DNA from: DASYQD01 sp036005845
GTDB taxonomy: Bacteria; Acidobacteriota; Thermoanaerobaculia; Multivoradales; JAIOJS01
Length of the DNA: 28,481 nt
Assembly (NCBI GenBank): GCA_036005845.1
Contig: DASYQD010000106.1
Span: 1 to 28,481, forward strand
Direction of reading: 5' to 3'
Of this stretch, positions 1 to 9,000 are shown one piece after another. The translations under genes and the position numbers were made by a program. The notes beneath the pieces are model-generated. The model was given only the letters and a program-made list of their open reading frames with translations. It searched no databases and was not told where the DNA came from. The stretch's first letter is position 1. Every line of letters starts with the position of its first letter.

Positions 1-446
1 CCCGCCGGCGCGCCGCTGCCGGAATCGGCGGGCGGCTGGATCGCCGCGGGCTTCGGTGCGTTGGGACCGGCGGCCTTCTGGTCGCCGCGGGCGCGGAACG
101 ACTCGTAGAAGCTGACGAAGCGGTCGTAGTTGGCCTTGAGCTCAGGGTCGCCGGGCGCCTGCTGCAGCCCCTGCTTGTAGAAGTCGAGCGCCTGGTCGAA
201 CTTGCCCAGCGCCTCGCTGGCCACCGCCAGGTTGTTGAGCAGGCGCGGCGTGTTGCCGCCCTCCAGCCGCTGCGCCTGCTGGAAGCGGAAGAACGCTTCG
301 CTCCACAGGCCGCGCTTCGCCATGCTCACGCCGAAGGAGATCTGCGAGTTGGCGGTGGCGACAGTCGCGCCGCGCGACGAGCCGCAAGCGAGCAGCGGCA
401 GAACGAGGACCAAGGCCAGGGAGAGGAGGCGAACCCGCGTCGGCAT
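1..446 (-). CDS. TPR-repeat lipoprotein, 3' end outside window
   Basis: The first 148 codons of a minus-strand gene are visible; the stop lies beyond base 1. The ATG at 446 begins a classic lipoprotein signal: two arginines, a long Leu/Val/Ala stretch, then LPLLAC with Cys21 as the lipidated residue. After it comes a helical region with TPR spacing (AKRGLWSEAFFRFQQA, then LNNLAVASEALGKFDQALDFY), about two TPR units at residues 40-100. A Pro/Ala-rich stretch runs to the edge. TPR lipoproteins serve as protein-interaction scaffolds in the cell envelope; which partner this one binds cannot be told. It diverges from dprA. No clear Shine-Dalgarno precedes the ATG. The lipoprotein and TPR calls are firm; the specific role is unknown. 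Confidence 0.8.
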   Translation of the reverse strand, partial: MPTRVRLLSLALVLVLPLLACGSSRGATVATANSQISFGVSMAKRGLWSEAFFRFQQAQRLEGGNTPRLLNNLAVASEALGKFDQALDFYKQGLQQAPGDPELKANYDRFVSFYESFRARGDQKAAGPNAPKPAAIQPPADSGSGAPA

Positions 447-532
447 CGGCAACCCCCTAGGCGAACCCGTTTAGAAGCCACTCCGATGCACCGCAGTCGG
501 CGTGGAGCGCGGGGTGGCTTGGAGCGTTGGTG

Positions 533-538
533 AGTATA
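533..538 (-). promoter_or_regulatory. Candidate -10 box for the TPR lipoprotein gene
   Basis: TATACT is read on the minus strand inside an AT island in otherwise GC-rich intergenic DNA. It would give a leader of about 80 nt before the ATG at 446. No convincing -35 box is visible. Confidence 0.25.
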
Positions 539-543
539 TCCAC

Positions 544-584
544 GGCCCCTCGACGGTTCTGCCGGCGATGTCGTTAGAGGGGCC
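544..584. repeat. Inverted repeat in the TPR-lipoprotein/dprA intergenic region
   Basis: Perfect 8-bp arms GGCCCCTC (544-551) and GAGGGGCC (577-584) flank a 25-nt loop. The 209-bp intergenic region holds nothing else recognisable apart from the AT island. It may be a structured leader or a regulator site; nothing in the sequence decides this. Confidence 0.3.
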
Positions 585-655
585 GAATCGCCGCGCTCCC
601 CTCGCCGGCGGGCGAAGGGTGAGCGACGGCGGGTCCGTTTTCCGTTTGATCCGCG

Positions 656-1582
656 ATGGCCCACTGCCCTTCCTCCATCGCCGCCGAACGCGCCGCGGCC
701 GCGGCACTGGGAGCGCGCATCGTCACCCAGCTCGACGCCGACTACCCGCCCGCGCTCCACCACCTGCCGTCGCCGCCGCCGTTGCTCTACTGCAAGGGAA
801 CGCTGCCGGCCGCGCTGATCGACGGCGCCGGGCCTGCGGTCGCCATCGTCGGCTCGCGGAACCCCTCGCACTACGGCCGCGAGGCGGCGTGGCTCTTCGG
901 ACGCGACCTCGCGCGTGCCGGCGTCACCGTGGTCTCCGGATTCGCGCGCGGCGTCGACGCGGCGGCCCACCGCGGCGCGTTGGCAGGTGGGGGACCCACC
1001 GTCGCCGTGCTCGGCTGCGGCCTCGACGTCCGCTATCCGCGCGAGCACCATCCGAAACTGGCGGACGAAGTCGTCGCCAACGGCGCGCTCCTCTCCGAGT
1101 TGCCGCTGGGGGCGCAGCCGCTCAAGGGTCACTTCCCGGTGCGCAACCGGCTGATCGCCGCGCTGACGCAGGCGACGCTGGTGGTCGAAGCGGCGGTGCG
1201 CTCCGGCTCGCTCATCACCGCGCGCTGCGCGCTCGAGCTGGGCCGCGAAGTGCTGGCGCTTCCCGGCCGCGTCTTCGACGACAACGCCATGGGGCCCAAC
1301 GCGCTGCTCGCCGACGGCGCGCGGCCGGCGCTGCACCCGCGCGACGTGCTCGCCGCGCTCTCGATGGACGCGCCGCAACCAACTCCGGATGCGCCGCCGC
1401 CGCTTCCCGAGCTGGGCGCGCGGCTCTGGGACGCGATGCCGCAGGGCACCGCGTTCGGCGCCGACGAGCTGGCGTCGCGCTGCGCGGCGCCCATCGACGC
1501 CGTGCTCGCCGAGCTGCTCGAGCTCGAGCTCGCGGGCTGGATCGCGCGGCTGCCCGGACCGGTGTACTGCAAACGCGCTTGA
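656..1582 (+). CDS. dprA: DNA-processing protein DprA
   Basis: DprA loads RecA on incoming single-stranded DNA during transformation, in the cytoplasm. The Rossmann-like DprA core is clear: AIVGSRNPSHYG, SGFARGVDAAAH, AVLGCGLDVRYP, FPVRNRLIAAL and SGSLITARCALELGREVLALPG follow in the canonical order. A C-terminal winged-helix-like segment (about residues 245-305) ends the protein. At 308 aa it is shorter than typical DprA (about 360 aa): the N-terminal SAM/HhH-like domain is missing, and the protein opens directly at the strand leading to the DYPPAL motif. An in-frame TGA at 647-649 rules out an upstream start in this frame. No Shine-Dalgarno is evident. topA follows after 53 bp, a pairing found in many bacteria. 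Confidence 0.93.
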   Translation: MAHCPSSIAAERAAAAALGARIVTQLDADYPPALHHLPSPPPLLYCKGTLPAALIDGAGPAVAIVGSRNPSHYGREAAWLFGRDLARAGVTVVSGFARGVDAAAHRGALAGGGPTVAVLGCGLDVRYPREHHPKLADEVVANGALLSELPLGAQPLKGHFPVRNRLIAALTQATLVVEAAVRSGSLITARCALELGREVLALPGRVFDDNAMGPNALLADGARPALHPRDVLAALSMDAPQPTPDAPPPLPELGARLWDAMPQGTAFGADELASRCAAPIDAVLAELLELELAGWIARLPGPVYCKRA

Positions 1583-1635
1583 CGGAGTTCTGAACCCCTG
1601 TCTCCGAAATCCGGTGTGCTAGCTTGTCCGGCCGC

Positions 1636-4491
1636 ATGAAGCTCGTCATCGTCGAGTCGCCCGCCAAGGCGCGCACCATCGAGAAGTTCCTCGGCAAGGA
1701 CTACCGCGTCGAGGCGAGCTACGGCCACATCCGCGACCTGCCGAGCTCGGCCGCCGAGGTGCCGCCGGCGCAGCGGAAGGAGGGCTGGGCGAAGCTCGGG
1801 GTCGACACCGAGCACAACTTCACTCCGCTCTACATCGTCCCCAAGGACAGCCAGAAGCGCGTCGCCGAGCTGAAGAAAGTGGTGAGCAAGGCCGACGAAG
1901 TGCTGCTCGCCACCGACGAAGACCGCGAGGGCGAGTCGATCAGCTGGCACCTGCTCGAGGTGTTGAAGCCGGCACTCGAGAAGACCAAGGCCCCGGTCCA
2001 CCGCATCGCTTTCCACGAGATCACGCGCTCGGCGATCCGCGAGGCGCTCGAGAACCCGCGGCAGGTCGACGACCAGCTGGTGCGCGCGCAAGAGACTCGC
2101 CGCATCCTCGACCGCCTCTACGGCTACTCGCTGTCGCCGGTGCTGTGGAAGAAGGTGCGCACCAAGCTCTCCGCCGGCCGCGTGCAGAGCGTGGCGCTGC
2201 GCCTCGTCGTCGAGCGCGAGGAGGAGCGCCAGCGCTTCCAGAGCACCGAGTACTGGGACGTCGTCGCGCAGCTCCACGCAAAAGGCAGCGACTTCGCGGC
2301 GACGCTGCAGGCGATCGCCGACCGCCGCCTCGCCGCCGGCCGCGACTTCGACCCCACGACCGGAGCCCTCGACCCCGAGGCGCACGCGGTGGTCCTCGGC
2401 GAGCCCGAGGCGAGACGCATCGCCGAGGCGGTGACCAAGCACCCGTGGCGCGTCAGCCGCATCGAGAAGAAGGAAGTGCGGCAGCGCCCGATGGCGCCCT
2501 TCACTACCTCGACCATGCAGCAGGCCGCCAGCTCGCGCCTCCACATGTCGCCCAAGCAGACGATGTCGGTGGCGCAGCGCCTCTACGAAGGCATCGACCT
2601 CGGTGGCGGCGAGCGCGAGGGCCTCATCACCTACATGCGCACCGACTCGGTGAACCTCGCCGACAAGGCGCTGCACGACGCGGCGGGGTTCATCCGCTCG
2701 CGCTGGGGCGCGAGCTACCACCAGGAGCACCGCTACAAGACGAAGAGCAAGATGGCGCAGGAGGCGCACGAGGCGATCCGCCCCACCGAGATCGCGCGCA
2801 CGCCCGAGCAGGTGAAGGCGTTCCTCTCGCGCGAAGAGCTCCTGCTCTACACGCTGGTGTGGCAGCGCACCGTGGCATCGCAGATGGCGGACGCGGTGCT
2901 CGACCGCACGACCGTCGACCTGACCGTCGACGTCGACAGGACGCCGCACCTGTTTCGCGCCAACGGCTCCATCCTCCGCTTCCCCGGCTTCACGCAGGTC
3001 TGGGGCGGCGAGCGCGAGGACACGCTGCTGCCTCCACTTGCAGATGGCGAAGTGCTGGCGCCAGCCACCGAAGGGCGGGGGCGCCCCCTGCCCCTGGAGG
3101 GGCAGGGGGACGGGGGGACAGGGGTGGAACTGAATACAGGGGAGGGGGTTGGGCGGGGGGTGGCAGCGCGCTCAGCGCGCGGGGGGGGCGTCGCGGGCGC
3201 GACGCCGGAGCGCCACGAGACCCGCCCGCCCGGCCGCTACACCGAGGCGACGCTGATCAAGAAGCTCGAGGAGGAGGGCATCGGCCGGCCCTCCACCTAC
3301 ACGCCGACGCTGTCGACGATCCAAGACCGCGGCTACGTCTTGAAGAAGGGCGAAGCGCTCGTCCCCACCTACGTCGGCATGGCGGTGATCCACCTGCTGC
3401 GCGAGCATTTCCCGCAGTACGTCGACGTCAAGTTCACCGCCCGCATGGAGGACGACCTCGACGAGATCGCCCGCGGCGAGACCGACTGGGTCGACTTTCT
3501 GTCGCGCTTCTACTGGGGCGAGTCGGCCGAGGAAGCCGCGCACGACGCGCATCGCAAGGGCCTCGTGCAACGCATCGACGAGGCGCTGCCGCGCATCGAG
3601 TACCCGGCCATTCACGTCGGCAACGACCCGGAGACCGGCCAGCCGATCACGGTGCGCATCGGGCGCAACTCGGTCTACGTGCAGCGCGGCGAGGGCGGCG
3701 AAGCCGACGAGAGTGGGAAACGCGGCGACCGCGCCACCATCCCCGTCGACCTGCTCATCGACGAGCTGACGCCCGAGAAGGTGGCCGAGCTCCTACAGCA
3801 CCGGACGCGCGGCGAGGAGCCACTGGGCCAGCAGCCCGATAGCGGCGAGAACGTCTACGTGCGCATCGGTCCCTATGGTCCCTACGTGCAGCTCGGCGAG
3901 GGCGCCGAGGGCGAGAAGCCGAAGCGCGTCAGCCTGCCGCCGGGCACCAAGCCGCAGGACGTCGACTTGGCGCTGGCGCTGCGCCTGCTGTCGCTGCCGC
4001 GCACCCTCGGCGTCGACCCGAGCAACGGCAAGGAGATCGTCGCCGGCATCGGCCGCTTCGGCCCTTACGTGCAGCGCGCCTGGCAGTTCAAGAACGTCAA
4101 GACGCTCGACGAGCTCTTCGCGATGACGCTCGACGAGGCGCTGCGGCGCCTGGCGCAGACCGGCCAGACGGTGCTCAAGGAGCTTGGCCCGAATCCCGAC
4201 AGCGGCGGCGAGCTGCGCATCCTCGCCGGTCGCTTCGGGCCCTACCTCACCGACGGCAAGCTCAACGCGAGCTTGCGGAAGGGCGACGATCCCGAAGCGA
4301 TGACGCTGCAGGAGGCGGTGGCGCTGCTCGGCGAGCGCGGCAAGCCGCCGGGCTCCGGCAAGCCGCGCCGCGGCCGTTCAGCCGCCGCCAAGGGCGGCTC
4401 CGGCGCGTCGACGATAAAAGCAGCGGCCAAGACGAGGTCGGCCGAGAAGAAGCCGGCCAGGCGCAGCCCGAGCGCCAAGGCCAAGGGCTGA
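1636..4491 (+). CDS. topA: DNA topoisomerase I
   Basis: Type IA topoisomerase that relaxes negative supercoils by nicking and passing one strand. The start is the ATG at 1636, giving MKLVIVESPAKARTIEKFLG; a TTG at 1624 is less likely. The Toprim domain spans about residues 1-115 with Glu7 and the DEDREGE acidic cluster (Asp94, Asp96, Glu98). The catalytic tyrosine is Tyr333 in GLITYMRTDS. The conserved GIGRPSTYTPTLSTIQDRGYV region follows. The C-terminus has no Cys4 zinc fingers; instead it has several GPYVQ/GPYL-type Toprim_C repeats (about residues 640-890) and a Lys/Arg/Ser/Ala-rich basic tail. An extra stretch of roughly 45 residues (about 478-525) sits just before the conserved TPERHETRPPGRYTEATL segment. 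It is partly encoded by a dispersed palindromic repeat (3076-3126). Length is 951 aa. Confidence 0.97.
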   Translation: MKLVIVESPAKARTIEKFLGKDYRVEASYGHIRDLPSSAAEVPPAQRKEGWAKLGVDTEHNFTPLYIVPKDSQKRVAELKKVVSKADEVLLATDEDREGESISWHLLEVLKPALEKTKAPVHRIAFHEITRSAIREALENPRQVDDQLVRAQETRRILDRLYGYSLSPVLWKKVRTKLSAGRVQSVALRLVVEREEERQRFQSTEYWDVVAQLHAKGSDFAATLQAIADRRLAAGRDFDPTTGALDPEAHAVVLGEPEARRIAEAVTKHPWRVSRIEKKEVRQRPMAPFTTSTMQQAASSRLHMSPKQTMSVAQRLYEGIDLGGGEREGLITYMRTDSVNLADKALHDAAGFIRSRWGASYHQEHRYKTKSKMAQEAHEAIRPTEIARTPEQVKAFLSREELLLYTLVWQRTVASQMADAVLDRTTVDLTVDVDRTPHLFRANGSILRFPGFTQVWGGEREDTLLPPLADGEVLAPATEGRGRPLPLEGQGDGGTGVELNTGEGVGRGVAARSARGGGVAGATPERHETRPPGRYTEATLIKKLEEEGIGRPSTYTPTLSTIQDRGYVLKKGEALVPTYVGMAVIHLLREHFPQYVDVKFTARMEDDLDEIARGETDWVDFLSRFYWGESAEEAAHDAHRKGLVQRIDEALPRIEYPAIHVGNDPETGQPITVRIGRNSVYVQRGEGGEADESGKRGDRATIPVDLLIDELTPEKVAELLQHRTRGEEPLGQQPDSGENVYVRIGPYGPYVQLGEGAEGEKPKRVSLPPGTKPQDVDLALALRLLSLPRTLGVDPSNGKEIVAGIGRFGPYVQRAWQFKNVKTLDELFAMTLDEALRRLAQTGQTVLKELGPNPDSGGELRILAGRFGPYLTDGKLNASLRKGDDPEAMTLQEAVALLGERGKPPGSGKPRRGRSAAAKGGSGASTIKAAAKTRSAEKKPARRSPSAKAKG
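3076..3126 (+). repeat. Palindromic dispersed repeat, copy 1, in frame inside topA
   Basis: A 51-bp G-rich element matching 17469-17519 in inverted orientation at 49 of 51 positions. Its core is a perfect 12-bp inverted repeat, CCCCCTGCCCCT and AGGGGCAGGGGG, with a 2-nt loop (3085-3110). It is translated within topA as GRGRPLPLEGQGDGGTGV. The bases after it (to about 3210) stay G-rich and include GCGCGC-TCA-GCGCGC, so the inserted unit may be larger than the shared core. The similarity to REP-like small palindromes that can be read as protein is a comparison from general knowledge. Confidence 0.8.
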
Positions 4492-4507
4492 CTCGCCGGG
4501 AGAGCGC

Positions 4508-4513
4508 TACACT
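4508..4513 (+). promoter_or_regulatory. Candidate -10 box, leaderless start of the Uma2 gene
   Basis: TACACT lies 7 nt before the ATG at 4521, with no Shine-Dalgarno between them. Transcription would start at or next to the A of the ATG. It lies just after the topA stop at 4491. Confidence 0.4.
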
Positions 4514-4520
4514 CCCAGCG

Positions 4521-5057
4521 ATGCTCGCCTCTCGCCCGACGCTGGTCAGCGAGTCGGAGTTCCTGGCCCTGCCGGAAACCATGGACCGGATCGAGCTGCT
4601 CGACGGCGAGGTGATCGTGTCTCCATCCCCCAGCGTCTGGCATCAGGAGCTGCTGTCGCGGCTCGTGCAGCTTCTCCGCTCCTGGGCCGCGCAGCGCGGC
4701 GAGCGCGTCTTCGTCGGCCACTCGCCGCTCGACGTTCGCTTCGCACCGGGGCGGATCCTCCAACCCGACGCCTTCGTCATCCTCGACGAGCTGGCGTGGG
4801 ACCACGAAGGTCCCATCGACCGCGTCCCCGATCTCTGTATCGAGGTGCTGTCGACCAACCGCGTCTACGATCGGCTCACCAAGCGGTTCGTCTACGCCGC
4901 CGCCGGCGTGCGCGAGCTCTGGCTGATCGAGCCCAGCGGCTCGATCGAGCGTTGGAGCGGCGAGGGCCTCGACACCGCCGAAGTGCTCACCGCTAGCCTG
5001 ACGAGCCCGCTGCTTCCCGGGTTGACGGTCGATCTCGCGACGCTCTTCCGGCGCTGA
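4521..5057 (+). CDS. Uma2 family (DUF820) putative nuclease
   Basis: A 178-aa protein matching the Uma2/DUF820 pattern: IELLDGEVIVSPSP, a His (41) at the start of the following helix, QPDAFVILDE, DLCIEVLS, DRLTKR, and AGVRELWLIEP. The family has a PD-(D/E)xK nuclease fold; the expected active-site residues are all present (Asp83 of the PD pair, Glu108, and Lys121 with Asp117 nearby). Family members are abundant in cyanobacteria and other environmental bacteria; their biological role is not well established. It is a single gene directly after topA and converges with the minus-strand gene ending at 5190. There is no neighbouring toxin, antitoxin or methylase to suggest a system. Confidence 0.88.
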   Translation: MLASRPTLVSESEFLALPETMDRIELLDGEVIVSPSPSVWHQELLSRLVQLLRSWAAQRGERVFVGHSPLDVRFAPGRILQPDAFVILDELAWDHEGPIDRVPDLCIEVLSTNRVYDRLTKRFVYAAAGVRELWLIEPSGSIERWSGEGLDTAEVLTASLTSPLLPGLTVDLATLFRR

Positions 5058-5110
5058 TCGAGCGCGCCGCCACCCCGGCGCCCATCGTCACCGGCGTTCG
5101 GCCGAGATGT

Positions 5111-5138
5111 GGACCGGGCGGGCACGGCCGCCCGGTCC
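5111..5138. terminator. Perfect 11-bp hairpin between convergent genes
   Basis: GGACCGGGCGG (5111-5121) and CCGCCCGGTCC (5128-5138) form a perfect stem around a 6-nt loop, GCACGG. It lies between the Uma2 stop (5057) and the stop of the minus-strand gene (5190), where a bidirectional terminator would be expected. There is no T tract on either strand, so intrinsic termination is uncertain. Confidence 0.5.
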
Positions 5139-5189
5139 AGCACACCATACGCTTCGCACCGCCACCGCGCGACGGATCGACTCCGCCAC

Positions 5190-5915
5190 TCAGCTCGCGG
5201 CCGCGGCGAGCTCCGTCTCGGACAGCGCGCTCTCCTGAAGCAGCGATGCATGCTCGCAGAGGACGCTGAAGTAGGTGAAGGTGGTGAGCAGCCGCGTGTA
5301 GCTGAGCATCACCGTCGCCACGCTCAGCGACGAGTCGTGAAGCGCCTTGGCGAAGACACGCCCGCGCAGCCGGGCCGTCGACTCGACGCCGGCGATGAAG
5401 GAACGCAGGTCGCTCTGCAGCTCGCGCACCTGGCGGTCGAGCAGCCGCAGACCGCCATGCGAGCCGCCCTCGCGCACACGCGACGCCACCTCTTCCCAGA
5501 ACACGTGCCGCGGCAGCGCCGCGCCGTGCGCCACCATGTCGGCGTAGACCGCCTCGTAGTCGACGGCGGCGAAGAACGGCTCGCGGGTGACCAGCGGGTC
5601 GGTTGCGTCGACCGCGCCGCGCTCGAAGAGGTCGGCACGCACGCGCACCAGCGCCACGCCGAGGGCGGTGAGCTCGTCGTTGCAGCCGCCGAGGTCGGCG
5701 ATGCCGGCGGCGAGGCGCTCGGCGGTGCGGCGATCGTCGCCGACGAGGGCAGAGTCGATCGCGTCATGCAACGCGCCGACACCGAGCTGCAGCTTGAAGA
5801 ATCCGTCGCGGAAGCTCGCCTCCAAAGCCGCCGAGCGGTGTTCGAGCTGCTCGCTGAAGTCGTTGCTGCGGTCGATCGAGAAACCGAGCATGCACCGGAT
5901 GGGACCCATCGACAT
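5190..5915 (-). CDS. Unrecognised helical protein downstream of the CHAT-protease gene
   Basis: The start is the ATG at 5915 because a strong AGGAGG lies 6 nt upstream; the frame stays open further upstream but that part is arginine-rich and without an RBS. The 241-aa product has no signal peptide or transmembrane segment that I can see. After a short N-terminus (MSMGPIRCMLGFSIDRS) it is almost entirely predicted helix: heptad-like leucine/alanine patterns at about 20-80, a central aromatic-rich part with YEAVYADMVAHG around 125, then long helices with basic and acidic faces to the end. I do not recognise a family. It lies 118 bp downstream of the CHAT gene on the same strand, so the two could be cotranscribed, but its own strong RBS suggests independent and possibly higher expression. 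Confidence 0.75.
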   Translation of the reverse strand: MSMGPIRCMLGFSIDRSNDFSEQLEHRSAALEASFRDGFFKLQLGVGALHDAIDSALVGDDRRTAERLAAGIADLGGCNDELTALGVALVRVRADLFERGAVDATDPLVTREPFFAAVDYEAVYADMVAHGAALPRHVFWEEVASRVREGGSHGGLRLLDRQVRELQSDLRSFIAGVESTARLRGRVFAKALHDSSLSVATVMLSYTRLLTTFTYFSVLCEHASLLQESALSETELAAAAS

Positions 5916-5921
5916 GACACA

Positions 5922-5927
5922 CCTCCT
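5922..5927 (-). promoter_or_regulatory. Strong ribosome binding site fixing the start at 5915
   Basis: AGGAGG on the minus strand, 6 nt before the ATG. It is one of the few near-perfect Shine-Dalgarno sites in the window and decides the start of the helical protein. Confidence 0.8.
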
Positions 5928-6033
5928 GGCAATCGGGTTGGTTCTTCGGACACATCGCGCCGAACGCTCGGAAGGCGCGCCATGGGCGGTCCGCGCGAGC
6001 GGGACGGGAGAGCCACGGGGTGTCGGCGAGCGC

Positions 6034-9000
6034 TCAGCCGCCGAACGATTCGAAGGCCGCCCACACGGCGGGCGAGCGGAGCGATGGCTGTCGACTGCGA
6101 AGCGCATCTAGCTGGGCTGCGCGCAAGGCGGAGGCCGCCTTCTCACCGGCGCGCAGGTGCTGGTGGACTCGGGCGATCAACGGCGCCGTGGGTTGGTCGG
6201 GAACCGCCCACAGAGATGCCACCACGGTCGGAGCGCCGGCGTGCAGGAAAGCGCGCGCCAGGCTGATCGGCCCTTCGCCCGGTGGCCGCGCTCCGGCGGC
6301 GCTGTCGCACGTCGAGAGCACGACGGTACGGATGCGGGCGAGATGCAGAGCGCCGATGTCGGCGCCAGCCAGCGCGTCATCGGAGACCGTCGCGGCCGCC
6401 GCCAACGGCAGGCTCGACTCTTCCGGCGCGATGGCATTGAGCAGGGCGTGCCCGCCGAAGTGGAGGACCTCACCGCGATCCGCGGCGGCGAGCACTCCCG
6501 CGCGCGTCGCGGCACTGCCGACGAACAGCTCGTGCCGCGGATAGAGCGCCGCGACCTGGCGGGCCTCCGCACGCGCGCCCGGCAGCGGCAGCAGGTCGGG
6601 GAAGACGACAGGGTCCACGCTGGGATCGCCCACGACGACCGCACTTTGCGGCGGTGCTTGCGCCAGCTCACGCCAGCGGTCGCGGCCGCGTAGGTAGAGG
6701 GCAGCGCTCGGAGCGATGGCGAGCTCGCGCTCCTCGATCACGTACCGCCCGGTCGCGGGATCCACCAGCGCCGCGAAGGGGAGTGAGTGGAGGTCCTTGT
6801 CGGGCACGACGACGAGGTTGTCGTCGTCGAGACGCGCCGGCGCGAGCAGGGCCGCGTACAGGTTCCGAGCGATCCTGCGGGTGCCCTCGTTCCACGCGCC
6901 AGCGGCGAGGTCGGTGCGGAGCGCATGAACCCAATGCTCGATCTCCACCGGTCGGACCTGAAGCGGGATCAGGGTCACGCCGGCACTCGAGATCCTCCAC
7001 AGCACGACGCGATCCTCGAGCACCGCATAGAAAAGGAGCGTCGTGCCATGGTCCATTCGCCGCTGCAGCTCGGCGAGGGAATCCACACGTGATGCCTCCC
7101 TGCCCAGGCCGCGCAGCGTTCGTGCGCGTTGCTCCTCCGCCAATGCGAAGGCGCGCTCGCCCCGGCCCGCCGCCAGAGCGAGGTCGATACGCTGATCGGC
7201 GAGCCTCTCGGGGCCTTCCAATCGCGCTGTCGCGAGCGCTTCTCCACGGACGCTGGGGCTTTGCGCATCGATGAGCTCGAGACCGCGCCGCAGGTCGGCA
7301 TCCGCCGCCGCGACGTCGCCGATGCGGCGGTACGCGCGGGCGCGCTCGAGGAGCAGTCCCGGCATCCGGAACGTCTTCCCGCTGCGCTCGATGCTCACCA
7401 GCGCGCGAGAGAACGCCGCCACCGCCTGTGCGGGCTGCGGCGCCAGCATGCCTGCCGCCGCCTGCAGGTCGCCGCTCAACTGTTGGCGATAGACGGCGCT
7501 CGAGCGAGCCGCCCACGCCTCCGCGCGCTGCAGGTCTGCTCTCGCGGCGATCGAGTCTCCGACCGCGATGCGAATGCGGCAACGCCAGAGGTAGGCCTGC
7601 GCCTGCTGATCGGGCGCCGTGAGCGGACCGGCGAGGACCTCGTCGAGGATGGCCGCCGCGGTGCGCGGGCGGCCCTCGAGCAGCGCCACCATCGCGGCAC
7701 CGAGCAGCACCGAGAACGCCCGATCGCGATCGATGAGGACGGGCGCTGCGGCGATCGCCGGCAGGTAATGGCCCCACGCTCGCCCGCTCTGTCCCATGTA
7801 GCCGTAGACCTCGCCGAGGAGATGCTGCATCCAGGCGAGCGAGTCGCGATCACCGAGTTGCTCGTAGGCGGCGAGGGCTTGCAGGTAGGGCGAGATGGCG
7901 GCCGCCATGTCGCCATGCACGGCCTGCCGATAGCCCACGATCAGCTCGAGACGAGCGCGTGTGGCCGCGTCGGCGCCGAGCTTCGGATGCGCGGAGATCG
8001 ACGCCGCCTCGTCTTGCACGTCCCCGTCCTGGTAGGCGAGACAACCGAGCCGCACGACGCGAGCCCAGAGCGCTGCCACGCCGTCAGCGGGGAGCTCGCG
8101 CAACGCGCGCTCGGCTGCCGACCGAGCCTCGGGAACGCGGAAGGCGTCGAGCTCGCGGATGGCTTCTCCGAGCGCCACGTACCCTCGCGCCATCGCGCCG
8201 CGCCGTTCGCCTTCGGCGCGCTCGACGTCCGCGACGGCGAGACGCAGCGACGAGTCGGTGGTCTGCGCTTCCCACTCCGCCGCCACCGCGGCCGCGGCGG
8301 AGAGCTGGCGCTCCGCTTCCGCGTCGTCGCCGCCGAGGACGGCGCCCGCCCAACCCGGCAACAGGTCCTCCGGGACGGTCTGTCTGGCCATGCCACGGAA
8401 CGTCTTCACCAGCTCGGCGAGGTGGACGTTGTCGCCGCTCGCGCCGGCTGCCGCGAGCTCGGCGCGTATCCGGTCGCCATCGGCCGCGGCGTCGGCCCCG
8501 GAGCGCGCAGTGCTCGATGAGGATGGAGCGTCGCCGGCGAGGAGATGACGGCGTGCCTCGTCGGCCCAAGGCGATGTTGGGTCCACGTCGAGATAGACAC
8601 GCCACGCTGCCTGCGTGGACTGCGGCAGGTGGAGCTGCTCGAGGGCCAGCGCGTGATCGAACAGCGCCTCGGGCAGACGCGGCGCGGCCGCCAGCGCGGA
8701 CTCGATCGACTCCAGGGCGGCAGCAGAATCATCGCCAGTGCCGCCCTGCCGCGCCCGCGCCAGCAGCGCGGCGCCCAGATCGCTCTGCAGCTCGGCCGAC
8801 TCGGGCTCGGTGGCCACGGCGCGCAGCAACGCGGCGACGGCAGAGTCGGCCGCGTCGGGCGCCGCGGCTTCCACGTAGCCGCGACGCAGCTCGCGCGGAA
8901 CCGCCGCCGGCGCCAGGGTCGCCCATCGGCGACCCGCGGTCAGCCGCGGTCCGGTCGTATCCATAGCAACCGCGACCGCCATCGACCGCTCCCGCCGCAT

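Noticed and set aside
1129..2949. A 606-codon open frame on the minus strand over dprA/topA
   Set aside because: It is opposite two unmistakable genes (DprA and TopA motifs) and its protein is rich in Arg, Val, Asp and His with no motif.
3160..3185. GCGCGC-TCA-GCGCGC in topA considered as an operator
   Set aside because: It is inside the inserted G-rich coding tract and probably part of the repeat insertion, not a regulatory site.
2145..3842. A 565-codon plus-strand frame inside topA
   Set aside because: It is an out-of-frame shadow, Arg/Pro/Gly-rich, overlapping the TopA catalytic domain.
5058..5189. Possible small RNA gene in the convergent gap
   Set aside because: Only the terminator-like hairpin at 5111-5138 is visible; there is no promoter-like box or other structure.
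5109..6266. Plus-strand frame opposite the helical protein and the CHAT C-terminus
   Set aside because: The minus strand has a strong RBS and the CHAT catalytic motifs; the plus frame has neither RBS nor motif.
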